Shown piece after piece: positions 1 to 6,692 of a DNA stretch of 9,248 nt. The first letter of the stretch is position 1. Each line of letters starts with the position of its first letter. The stretch comes from Deltaproteobacteria bacterium (GTDB taxonomy: Bacteria > Desulfobacterota > B13-G15 > RBG-16-54-18), in contig QMLM01000047.1 of assembly GCA_003646745.1 (NCBI GenBank), forward strand, positions 1 through 9,248, given 5' to 3'. The position numbers and the translations under genes were made by a program. The notes under the pieces are model-generated. The model ran no database searches and was not told where the DNA came from. It saw nothing but the letters and a program-made list of their open reading frames with translations.

Positions 1-2232
1 GGTCTTGATCCCCGCCCTCTTTCCAGCCAGGATTTTTTCCTTGATCCCACCGACAGGCAGTATCATCCCCCTTAAGGTGATCTCCCCGGTCATGGCCACA
101 TCGCTGCGCACAGGCCTGTCAGTTAAAAGCGAGGTCAGAGCGATGAACATGGCAATCCCTGCTGAAGGCCCATCCTTGGGAATGGCCCCGGCGGGGACAT
201 GGATATGGATATCATGCTTTTGATAGAAGGTCTCCTCGATCCCCAGCTCTTTGGCCTTTGACCTGACGTAACTGAGGGCAGCTTGGGCCGATTCTTTCAT
301 TACTTCACCAAGTTGCCCAGTTAGGGTAAGCCCTTTTTCTCCCTGCATCTTGGTGGCCTCCACGAAGATTATATCACCTCCGGTAGGGGTCCAAGCAAGC
401 CCCGTGGCCACCCCTGGGTCAGAGGTCCTCTCGGCTACCTCGGGGAAGAACTTGACAGGCCCCAAGAACTTGTGCAACATCTCGGGTCCTACCACTACCT
501 TTTCCCGCTTCCCCTCCGCCACCTCCTTGGCTACTCCTCGGCATATCGCTGCGATCTCCCTCTCGAGGTTTCTTACCCCAGCCTCTCTGGTATAGGAATT
601 TATGATCACCCTGAGGGCCTCATCTTCAAACTCCAATAGTTCGCAGGAGAGGCCATGTTCGTTGAGCTGTTTAGGGATGAGGTGTCTCTTGGCGATCATC
701 AATTTCTCATCATCTGAGTATCCGGGCAACTCTAAGACCTCCATGCGGTCTTTTAGAGCCGGAGGAATGGTCTCGAGCACATTGGCTGTGGTGATGAACA
801 TCACCTTTGATAGATCAAAGGGGACGTCTATATAGTGATCGGAGAAGGAGAAGTTTTGCTCAGGATCCAGCACCTCCAGCAAGGCCGATGACGGGTCCCC
901 TCTGAAATCGGTGCCGATCTTGTCCACCTCATCGAGCATGAATATAGGATTGTTGCTACCCGCCTTTTTAATACCTTGGATGATTCTACCTGGCAGGGCA
1001 CCGACATAGGTCCTTCTGTGTCCCCTTATCTCAGCCTCATCTCTTACACCACCCAAAGATATCCTGATAAACTTTCGCCCCATGGCCCTGGCAATGGACA
1101 TCCCTAAGGAGGTCTTTCCCACTCCAGGGGGGCCAACAAAACAGAGGATAGGCCCTTTCATGTCCTTTTTTAGCTTACGCACGGCCAAATACTCTAAGAT
1201 CCTCTTTTTCACCTTCTCCAGGTCATAGTGGTCTTCGTCCAAGATCCTTTGAGCGTTGGCGATGTCAAGGTTGTCGTCGGTGCTCCTTGACCAAGGAAGC
1301 TCTACAAGCCAATCGAGGTAAGTCCTGGCCACAGTGTATTCTGCCGATGCAGGGGGCATTTTCGAGAGCCTGTCCAGCTCCTTTTCTGCCGCCTTGCGCG
1401 CCTCTTCGGGCATCCCTGCCTTTTCGATCTTCTCCTTTAACTCCTTCAGCTCCGCGCTATGCTCATCGATTTCACCCAACTCCCTTTTGATGGCCTTTAG
1501 CTGCTCTCTCAGGTAATACTCACGCTGTGTCTTGTCGATATCCTCTTTGACCTGGGACTGGATCTTGTTCCCCAGCTCCAGTATTTGAACCTCTCTGGTG
1601 AGCATAAAGTGGACCTTGCTCAGGCGCTCTTTCACCTTGAAGGTCTCCAACACCTCTTGTTTTTCCGCTGGATTGATGTTGAGGTTGGAGGCGATGATAT
1701 CAGCCAAGATCCCGGGATCTTTTATATTCAGGACCATATTTTTTAACTCTGCGCTGAGGTAAGGGGCCAACTCCACTGCCTTCTGAAAGAGATTCTTTAG
1801 GTTCATAATCAAAGCATCGATCTCCACACCCCTGGTATCTTCCTCAGGAATTACCTCCACCTCTGCCGTAAAATAAGGATCGTTTTGGAGATAGCGCAAT
1901 ATCCTGATCCGCTCAAGACCTTGGACAATTACCCTTTGGGTTCCATCCATCTCCCTCACCATACGTACCAAGTGCGCCGCTACCCCTATGGTGTAGAGCT
2001 CATTGGGGTGAGGGTCTTCAACCTCTGAGCTGTGCTGAGTGACCACTCCGATGACCCTCTCACCCTCCATGGCTTCATCGATTAGTTTTACTGATTTCTT
2101 CCTCCCTACCATGATGGGGAGAATGAGCTCGGGGAAGAGGACGGTCCCCCGTAAGGGCAATATAGGCAGGCGACTGGGGATAGAAACCTTTTCGCTTCCC
2201 TTGCCGCCCTTTGACCTGGGAACAAATATCAT
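1..2232 (-). CDS. lon: ATP-dependent Lon protease, 3' end cut by window edge
   Basis: Lon is a cytoplasmic hexameric AAA+ serine protease that degrades misfolded and selected regulatory proteins. The reading frame is open for 744 codons and leaves the window still inside the protease domain, so a few tens of C-terminal residues are missing (family about 780-820 aa). Domains in order: N-terminal LON substrate-binding domain (about 15-210, opening with LPILPLRGTVLFPEL), helical/coiled linker, AAA+ module with Walker A GPPGVGKT at 367-374 and Walker B MLDEVDKIG near 430-440, then the S16 peptidase domain with PKDGPSAG. The catalytic Ser is residue 690 and the catalytic Lys is the second Lys of GGIKEK, residue 733. 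Their 43-residue spacing matches E. coli Ser679/Lys722. The ATG at 2232-2230 is preceded by AGGAGG with a 5-base gap, and a good sigma70 promoter lies about 50 bases upstream. It reads in the same direction as the MoxR operon but has its own promoter. The active sites look intact. Confidence 0.97.
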   Translation of the reverse strand, partial: MIFVPRSKGGKGSEKVSIPSRLPILPLRGTVLFPELILPIMVGRKKSVKLIDEAMEGERVIGVVTQHSSEVEDPHPNELYTIGVAAHLVRMVREMDGTQRVIVQGLERIRILRYLQNDPYFTAEVEVIPEEDTRGVEIDALIMNLKNLFQKAVELAPYLSAELKNMVLNIKDPGILADIIASNLNINPAEKQEVLETFKVKERLSKVHFMLTREVQILELGNKIQSQVKEDIDKTQREYYLREQLKAIKRELGEIDEHSAELKELKEKIEKAGMPEEARKAAEKELDRLSKMPPASAEYTVARTYLDWLVELPWSRSTDDNLDIANAQRILDEDHYDLEKVKKRILEYLAVRKLKKDMKGPILCFVGPPGVGKTSLGMSIARAMGRKFIRISLGGVRDEAEIRGHRRTYVGALPGRIIQGIKKAGSNNPIFMLDEVDKIGTDFRGDPSSALLEVLDPEQNFSFSDHYIDVPFDLSKVMFITTANVLETIPPALKDRMEVLELPGYSDDEKLMIAKRHLIPKQLNEHGLSCELLEFEDEALRVIINSYTREAGVRNLEREIAAICRGVAKEVAEGKREKVVVGPEMLHKFLGPVKFFPEVAERTSDPGVATGLAWTPTGGDIIFVEATKMQGEKGLTLTGQLGEVMKESAQAALSYVRSKAKELGIEETFYQKHDIHIHVPAGAIPKDGPSAGIAMFIALTSLLTDRPVRSDVAMTGEITLRGMILPVGGIKEKILAGKRAGIKT

Positions 2233-2280
2233 CCCTTCCTCCTCTTTTGGATTTCGAGAATTTTGTGCAATTCCGAATAA

Positions 2281-2309
2281 AAGATAATCACTACCCCTGT
2301 GCCTGTCAA
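2281..2309 (-). promoter_or_regulatory. Predicted sigma70 promoter of lon
   Basis: On the minus strand a perfect -35 hexamer TTGACA (2309-2304) is followed after 17 bases by TATCTT (2286-2281), a 4/6 match to the -10 consensus. Transcription would start near 2274 and give a leader of about 40 bases before the lon ATG. No sigma32-type heat-shock promoter or CIRCE-like inverted repeat was recognised nearby, so heat control of this lon copy is not evident from the sequence. Confidence 0.65.
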
Positions 2310-2355
2310 CTATTGTCACTTAAGGTTTTATGAAAGGAGACCGCCTTTTTGATTG

Positions 2356-2400
2356 CCTTCCCTCCCCTGTCCCCTTTCCCGCTAATGGAGAGGATGAAGG
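2356..2400. repeat. Degenerate intergenic palindromic repeat (SPLAGEG type)
   Basis: This stretch between the VWA gene and lon has outer arms CCTTC/GAAGG (2356-2360 and 2396-2400). An inner imperfect stem CCTTTCC/GGAGAGG (2373-2379 and 2387-2393, one G-U pair) closes a seven-base loop. Its minus-strand translation reads SSPLAGKGTGEGRQ, which resembles the spurious SPLAGEG-type peptides encoded by a widespread family of bacterial intergenic repeats. A run of T follows the hairpin on the plus strand, and only A-runs flank it on the minus strand. It is therefore not a canonical terminator for the minus-strand operon, though the fold could still act as a 3' boundary. Membership of the repeat family is inferred from similarity by memory. 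Confidence 0.45.
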
Positions 2401-2428
2401 ACTTTTTAGAGAACCATTTCGCCGGAAC

Positions 2429-3997
2429 TTAGCCCCATTCCGATGTTGAGGACAGGTATTCCTTGATCTTTCCCAAGACGATTTTGGGTATATCCTCTTT
2501 ATTTTTAACATTAAATAGGGAGATATTCTTCTTTTTGTCCGTGCTCTCCTTAAAACGGGTTGAATGTACGTTATGGCCCAAATGAACGGCGGTCACCCTG
2601 TTCTCGATCTGATTGAAAAACTCAATCAGTTTTTCGAGATTGGTTATTTGCATATCCGTAATGATAAAGATATCGGAGTTGTCAGAGCGGGACAACAGAT
2701 ATTGGATGTCCTCTAGGTCCAGCGCTGTGCCCCCACCGAAATATCTGCAGATGGCCTGATAAATCTGTTCTTTTTCATGGTTGAAGTCCATAACGATCTT
2801 GTTCCCCCTCAAGGCGTCGCTGAAATTATAGACAGCCACCCTAGATTCATTCTTCAGATAGGCATTGCAGGCACACGCTGCCCCCAAAACCGCGTATGAC
2901 AATCTCTCTCGAGGGTTGATCATGCTGCCGGATGAGTCAATGATGATTAGACAATCAGGGGTTCCTTCTAATTCTCCGTAAGTCTCCCCCTCCCTTTTCG
3001 TCCAAATTTGGGTTATACCCGGCATGATCTTCCCGAAGCTGGTCCAAACATCAATGTCAGCAAAAGGCTTCCCTATCTCCCAGGGCATATGAGAATGGGG
3101 ATGGAGATCACCTCTTTTCTCAATAGGGAGCTTTCTTATAGGTAATGTATAGCTCTCGGCTAGTTTCATATAATAGAGGAGATTAGCATCGATAGGACTT
3201 CCTTTCCCCCTTCCCATCCCCCCCGTGGCATATCCCTTCTCCTGTAATTCTTCCTTTAGATCCTCTACCGTTTCCTTGAATTCCTGTAAGTCCTCTACGG
3301 CGGAGGCAAACTCTCTTAATCCACGGTCTATCTCCTCCAAGGAGTAGTTATCCAGAGAGTGTTCCCCCAAGGGATTGGGCTTTTTCTGGGGGTTCTGTTG
3401 TTCATTTTCCAGTTCTTCCTCAAGGATGTCCTGGATGACTTTAGTGAATTTTTTTATGCTCTCTCCCCATCTCTTTCGCTCTAGATATGGGATGCGAGAG
3501 AGGCGATTGACACGCTCATCATGCTCCCCACTTCCCAGATCCACCCCCCAGATCTTTTCGTAAAGGGAGGTTAGTACTTCGTAGACACCAGTCTTGGCTA
3601 TATTTTTATATAAATTGGGAATTTTTGTCTCTTTTTGCTTTACGCAATAAGTATCTGCTACTACATCCATAAAATAGGTGGTTGCCTTTTGGGCCAGATC
3701 CTTCTTTTTCACAACCTTTTTGGCTTCGTTGTAAAGGGTGAGGTGGGTATGAAAATCCCACGGACAATACATATAATGGGTGATACCATGGTCGAGGACT
3801 GCTTCGACGATCTCCTCACCATCCATCGTATCCCGTAGTTTTTCGTAAAAGGAGTTGCTGATGAAGAGCTGTTTACTTTTGATCTCCAGGGCTACATCTT
3901 CCCCTCCCTCTATCACCTTTGGTGTGGGGATTTGGGGGAAGAGGTGCTTTTTCCTCACCTTTGGCCAAACCTTTTGGATGACCTTTTCAATCTCCAT
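2429..3997 (-). CDS. VWA-domain protein with degenerate zincin-like N-terminus
   Basis: Predicted 522-aa soluble protein without signal peptide or membrane segment. The C-terminal half is a von Willebrand factor A domain with a complete MIDAS metal site: DSSGS at 354-358, Thr424 in GGGTAL and Asp448 in IITDMQ. The N-terminal part (about 60-120) has LDHGITHYMYCPWD: His70 and His74 spaced as in a zincin HExxH helix, with the catalytic Glu replaced by Gly71. FMDVVADTYC (109-118) follows and could supply a third ligand. This suggests a metal-binding fold that has lost peptidase chemistry, as in VWA proteins with a putative metallopeptidase domain. Residues about 190-255 are strongly charged and probably coiled coil, followed by a Gly-rich hinge and an HPHSHMPWE His cluster (299-307). 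It is the last gene of the operon; its GAGG Shine-Dalgarno overlaps the upstream stop codon, 7 bases from the ATG. By analogy with NorD, CbbO and ViaA it is probably the adaptor of the MoxR ATPase. The client is unknown. Confidence 0.85.
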   Translation of the reverse strand: MEIEKVIQKVWPKVRKKHLFPQIPTPKVIEGGEDVALEIKSKQLFISNSFYEKLRDTMDGEEIVEAVLDHGITHYMYCPWDFHTHLTLYNEAKKVVKKKDLAQKATTYFMDVVADTYCVKQKETKIPNLYKNIAKTGVYEVLTSLYEKIWGVDLGSGEHDERVNRLSRIPYLERKRWGESIKKFTKVIQDILEEELENEQQNPQKKPNPLGEHSLDNYSLEEIDRGLREFASAVEDLQEFKETVEDLKEELQEKGYATGGMGRGKGSPIDANLLYYMKLAESYTLPIRKLPIEKRGDLHPHSHMPWEIGKPFADIDVWTSFGKIMPGITQIWTKREGETYGELEGTPDCLIIIDSSGSMINPRERLSYAVLGAACACNAYLKNESRVAVYNFSDALRGNKIVMDFNHEKEQIYQAICRYFGGGTALDLEDIQYLLSRSDNSDIFIITDMQITNLEKLIEFFNQIENRVTAVHLGHNVHSTRFKESTDKKKNISLFNVKNKEDIPKIVLGKIKEYLSSTSEWG

Positions 3998-4006
3998 CCT
4001 TATGCC

Positions 4007-4705
4007 TCAGAAGTAGAAGGGTTTTACCCCCTCGTTGGGAAAGATGAGGTGGTCCCTTTCAAAGACCTTACCTCCCACTATTTTTCCTAAACCTTTTATC
4101 CTTCCTCCCACAACTATCTCCCCCCCGGTCATCCCGTGTCCGGTATTGAAGCCGAGATTATGTCTTACTATTATTTTCCCCCGCTTCATCCCTGCTCCCG
4201 TATAGTTCTTACCGCTACCCTCAATAATCAGCTCCCCTCCGTCTAGCCCTATTCCTGTAAAGTCGCCCACGTTACCCTCTACGATCAGCTTTTTATTGGG
4301 GGGGAGACGGTATCCGAGCAGGTTGATCTTTACATTAAGGTCTCGCAAATGAAGGGTGATCTCCTCCTCCTTGGCATAGTTACACAAGGCAGAGATATAG
4401 ACCCCTGCAGGACCTGTTATCAAATAAGGTATTTGGTCCGAGCGATCTAAGGCATAACAAAATTCCTCAATGTCTTCCGCTGTATACTCTATTCCCTCTA
4501 TCCCCTTTTCCGCTATACTATACGCCTTGATCACAGTGCTGTATTGCATCAGCCAGACCAAGTCTTTGGCCTCGTTTTTCAACAGGTCTTCGTACCCCTT
4601 GAGTATTTTGGTAAGGGTTTCTTCTTTAGACTTTAAGATCTTATCCAGAGGTATTTCGCGCCTGCGACCAGCGGTCTGATGAAAGGCCTCAAAAGGATTT
4701 TTCAT
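4007..4705 (-). CDS. GXGXG beta-helix domain protein (GltB C-terminal/FwdC-like)
   Basis: Predicted 232-aa soluble protein. Residues about 138-215 form a GXGXG right-handed beta-helix like the C-terminal domain of the glutamate synthase large subunit and formylmethanofuran dehydrogenase subunit C. Three successive coils are visible: GDFTGIGLDGG (147-157), NYTGAGMKRG (167-176) and FNTGHGMTGG (186-195). In those enzymes the domain is structural and has no catalytic residues. The first 135 residues are not recognised: about 90 look alpha-helical and rich in Lys and Glu, followed by a short alpha/beta stretch starting PYLITGPAGVY (93-103). The glutaminase, synthase and FMN domains of glutamate synthase are absent. 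The ATG sits inside the 3' end of the MoxR-like gene (17-base overlap) and has GGAG with a 6-base gap, so translation is probably coupled. Placement between a MoxR ATPase and its VWA partner suggests a scaffold or substrate-recognition subunit, or a mimic of a client enzyme. That role is inference. Confidence 0.85.
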   Translation of the reverse strand: MKNPFEAFHQTAGRRREIPLDKILKSKEETLTKILKGYEDLLKNEAKDLVWLMQYSTVIKAYSIAEKGIEGIEYTAEDIEEFCYALDRSDQIPYLITGPAGVYISALCNYAKEEEITLHLRDLNVKINLLGYRLPPNKKLIVEGNVGDFTGIGLDGGELIIEGSGKNYTGAGMKRGKIIVRHNLGFNTGHGMTGGEIVVGGRIKGLGKIVGGKVFERDHLIFPNEGVKPFYF

Positions 4706-6032
4706 CTTTAGCTCCGATATCCTTCTTTATCTCCTCGTAAATGGGATGATCTCCGTCAAGAGGGGTTATCTCCTCTCCGACGAAGGCCCTACATGCTAAC
4801 GAAAGGGCCTCCACAAGATATTCCCTTTGTTCGTTATATCTTTGGAAAGTTTCCTCTGTGGCTTCCTTAGCCAAATATATCTGAAAGGGGTCATTCCTCC
4901 CCTCCCCCTCCTTTTTGGAGATATAGGAATCCCTCCACTGGATCCGATGGGCGAGGGTATATGGGATGACCATCCTGACGTGCTCTAGATCTACTTCATC
5001 ATCCTCCAAGAACCAAGCCAAGGCCTGAGAGTAATTCCTAATGGAAATGGGCAACCTGTTAGAGGCACAGTTTTTGATGTGGTGGCAAAGATAGCCCGTA
5101 TAATGGCAACCCTCCTCACATACCTCTACCGATCTCTTCTGACCGTATTTGTGACAGAAAGAAAGCTCAGCCAATATCATACGTACAAAGGCGTTGGCAT
5201 CGAGATCGAAATCTATATTCAACATCTCTTCTTTGATCTCTCTCCTCTCCTCTTTGTTTAGACCTTCCAACCCCAAGTTTTCTTTCATATATTTACCAAA
5301 GAGGTCGCATATCTCCTCAGCCATCGCCATCTTTTCCTCATAGGATTTGTTACCCCTGAGTATCTGGTGTAGCTCCTTTTCATACTGAGGATGCCGAAGG
5401 GGATGGTTTAACTTTGCCTCCTTGCCGATAGTGAAAGCTATATTTGGACCGGGGTGTCTTGATTCCACCAAAATATCGAAGCGGTCGATGAGAGGGGCAA
5501 TTATGGTGTTAGTTCCCCTATCCTGATAATTGGCCGTGGCAAAAAGGCAGTATTCATCATTGATCAATATCTCGTTGAGATATTCCCAATTTCCTCGATC
5601 TACCCCGTTCAAGATCATACTCTGTTTAGTCTCCGGGAGACGGTTAATTTCATCTACTATCTTCACAGGGATCTGGGCAAAGTTGGTCCAGACTACTACT
5701 TCTCTCCCCTTATTTAGTTCCCCCAGGTGTGGTCTACCGATGATCTTTTCCTCTGTTTGTTCGGGATGCCCAGAGACCTCGCTCCCCCAGATCACTCCGA
5801 GGGGATAACGGTAGAGAATGGAGCCCACATATTCAGCTGAGGTGGTCTTGCCCAAACCAGGCTCTCCGACAATAAGCTCTTTGCCACCATTGAGGCCGGT
5901 AAGGAGACCAAATAGGAGTGCAGAGTTGAACTTTTCGCCCTTTATCTCTATGTCTGGTCTGTTAAGATAGAGATTTTCACTGATGTAGCCATATATTCCC
6001 CTAATCCTTTCTTGGTAATGTCCGTTTTCCAT
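4689..6032 (-). CDS. MoxR-like AAA+ ATPase with Cys/His-rich insert
   Basis: Predicted 447-aa cytoplasmic AAA+ ATPase of the MoxR type, which couples ATP hydrolysis to remodelling or metal loading of client proteins with a VWA partner. Visible motifs are Walker A GEPGLGKT (56-63), Walker B VKIVDE (123-128, catalytic Glu128), sensor 1 ATANYQD around Asn168, an Arg-finger candidate Arg184 in LIDRFD, and sensor 2 Arg326 in SNR, followed by the MoxR lid helices ending PYTLAHRI. Between the AAA core and sensor 2 lies a Cys/His cluster (Cys305, Cys309, His310, Cys316, His317, His318, Cys322), not a hallmark of MoxR proteins I know, which could bind zinc or an iron-sulfur cluster. The roughly 80-residue tail after 365 is helical and charged. 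ATG 6032-6030 has AAGGAG 7 bases upstream. It is the first gene of a three-gene operon, and its end overlaps the GXGXG gene. Family assignment is firm; the client is unknown. Confidence 0.92.
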   Translation of the reverse strand: MENGHYQERIRGIYGYISENLYLNRPDIEIKGEKFNSALLFGLLTGLNGGKELIVGEPGLGKTTSAEYVGSILYRYPLGVIWGSEVSGHPEQTEEKIIGRPHLGELNKGREVVVWTNFAQIPVKIVDEINRLPETKQSMILNGVDRGNWEYLNEILINDEYCLFATANYQDRGTNTIIAPLIDRFDILVESRHPGPNIAFTIGKEAKLNHPLRHPQYEKELHQILRGNKSYEEKMAMAEEICDLFGKYMKENLGLEGLNKEERREIKEEMLNIDFDLDANAFVRMILAELSFCHKYGQKRSVEVCEEGCHYTGYLCHHIKNCASNRLPISIRNYSQALAWFLEDDEVDLEHVRMVIPYTLAHRIQWRDSYISKKEGEGRNDPFQIYLAKEATEETFQRYNEQREYLVEALSLACRAFVGEEITPLDGDHPIYEEIKKDIGAKDEKSF

Positions 6033-6081
6033 TTATCAACTCCTTCTCGGACTCTGATATGGTTTTGGGTCTTCACTATGT

Positions 6082-6110
6082 AAGGTACCATCATCCCTCA
6101 AGGAAATCAA
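6082..6110 (-). promoter_or_regulatory. Possible sigma70 promoter of the MoxR operon
   Basis: Minus-strand TTGATT (6110-6105) and TACCTT (6087-6082) are separated by 17 bases. The -10 is a weak 3/6 match but resembles the TATCTT boxes upstream of lon and uvrA in this window. The start would fall near 6075, leaving a leader of about 43 bases. Read-through from the small membrane-protein gene upstream is an alternative, because no clear terminator separates them. Confidence 0.4.
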
Positions 6111-6140
6111 GGATTCTATTCTCCCTTTTTCTATTCGCGG

Positions 6141-6156
6141 TAAAGTCTGCTAAAGT
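6141..6156. repeat. Short direct repeat upstream of the MoxR operon
   Basis: TAAAGT occurs twice (6141-6146 and 6151-6156) exactly 10 bases apart, one helical turn, just upstream (in the transcription sense) of the predicted -35 of the MoxR operon. Tandem half-sites in helical phase are a common layout for activator binding, but a six-base repeat is short enough to occur by chance. Confidence 0.2.
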
Positions 6157-6180
6157 GCTACAAGAAGGGGGGAAGAGGTC

Positions 6181-6486
6181 TCAATCTCTCCAATCGGCGA
6201 TGGTGCGCACGAAGAGGTAGAGATCTATAACCAAGGCGAAGAATCCGAGGATAATGCCGGCAATAGCCCTCTCCAGGGATATCTGATAGATATCCCCTGC
6301 TGCAAAGAAGGAGCTGGCAGCGAGGATGGTGAGCAAGATGAAGGTTAAGAAGATCCCCACACGCCCCTTAAAAATGGTCAAGATAACCAGCCCAATACCT
6401 ATAGCTATGGATATCTTGGCCTCCGGTAGATGCTCTGCCATTCCGTAGATAATTTTTAATATCTCCTGCAGGACACCCTCGAACAA
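6181..6486 (-). CDS. Small integral membrane protein, three predicted helices, TTG start
   Basis: Predicted 101-aa membrane protein with no recognised family. Hydrophobic segments lie at about 25-39, 43-63 and 73-94. The N-terminus is amphipathic, and the C-terminal end RTIADWRD is charged and probably exposed. No Cys, conserved charged pair or catalytic motif is visible within the helices. The start is TTG at 6486-6484, chosen because AAGGAG lies 8 bases upstream and a good sigma70 promoter precedes it. The next in-frame ATG (residue 16) lacks a properly spaced Shine-Dalgarno site. It lies 148 bases upstream of the MoxR-like gene on the same strand and is divergent from uvrA. A link with the MoxR operon is possible but unsupported, and no function is proposed. 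Confidence 0.75.
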   Translation of the reverse strand: MFEGVLQEILKIIYGMAEHLPEAKISIAIGIGLVILTIFKGRVGIFLTFILLTILAASSFFAAGDIYQISLERAIAGIILGFFALVIDLYLFVRTIADWRD

Positions 6487-6516
6487 CCTAATATCTCCTT
6501 CTCAATTTACACGTTA

Positions 6517-6545
6517 AGTAAAAATCAAAATGCCGACTTTGTCAA
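6517..6545 (-). promoter_or_regulatory. Predicted sigma70 promoter of the small membrane-protein gene
   Basis: On the minus strand a perfect TTGACA (6545-6540) is followed after 17 bases by TTTACT (6522-6517), a 4/6 match to the -10 consensus. The transcript would begin near 6510, about 25 bases before the TTG start and just upstream of its AAGGAG site. Confidence 0.6.
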
Positions 6546-6617
6546 CCCTTTACCGGTGTTGGGCCAGAAAAAACATCATCTTTTGGAGGAACTTGAGGGA
6601 ACATCGGTCCTTCGAAG

Positions 6618-6647
6618 TTGAGCTCAGACGAGGTAATGTGTTATCTT
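6618..6647 (+). promoter_or_regulatory. Possible sigma70 promoter of uvrA
   Basis: TTGAGC (6618-6623) and TATCTT (6642-6647) are separated by 18 bases, and transcription would start near 6654. The -10 is identical to the predicted lon -10. The elements lie inside the longest open frame, which supports the downstream ATG at 6693 as the real uvrA start. No LexA/SOS operator was recognised between 6487 and 6692. Confidence 0.4.
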
Positions 6648-6680
6648 TTTACAAGTTACAAGGTGAAGGTGGTCCCCTAT

Positions 6681-6684
6681 GAGG
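6681..6684 (+). promoter_or_regulatory. Ribosome binding site that decides the uvrA start
   Basis: GAGG lies 8 bases before the ATG at 6693. The open frame extends 25 codons further upstream to a TTG (6618), but that TTG has no Shine-Dalgarno site. An intermediate ATG (6636) has GAGG only two bases away, too close to work. UvrA homologues begin within a few residues of the IxIKGARQHNLKN segment, which also fits 6693. Confidence 0.6.
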
Positions 6685-6692
6685 GTTTGGTT

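Noticed and set aside
2256..2271. Inverted repeat GAATT/AATTC in the lon leader
   Set aside because: The five-base arms are AT-rich and do not extend; this is expected by chance and matches no known operator such as CIRCE.
2373..2393. Hairpin considered as rho-independent terminator of the MoxR operon
   Set aside because: The T-run lies on the plus-strand side only; on the minus strand, where the operon is read, the stem is followed by no U-tract.
2320..2511. 63-codon minus-strand frame overlapping the 3' end of the VWA gene
   Set aside because: It overlaps the VWA gene in another frame and its middle is the translation of the palindromic repeat.
4007..4705. Annotation as glutamate synthase or tributyrin esterase
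   Set aside because: Only the GXGXG beta-helix is present; no glutaminase, FMN/Fe-S synthase core or esterase Ser-His-Asp motif is visible.
5530..5808. 92-codon plus-strand frame within the MoxR-like gene
   Set aside because: It is antisense to the Walker B and sensor regions of a confident gene and has no support of its own. The same applies to the other plus-strand frames under lon, the VWA gene and the GXGXG gene.
6595..6682. Possible 28-codon leader ORF (TTG start after GGAGG) upstream of uvrA
   Set aside because: It would start upstream of the predicted uvrA promoter, has a non-ATG start and shows no family resemblance or attenuator structure.
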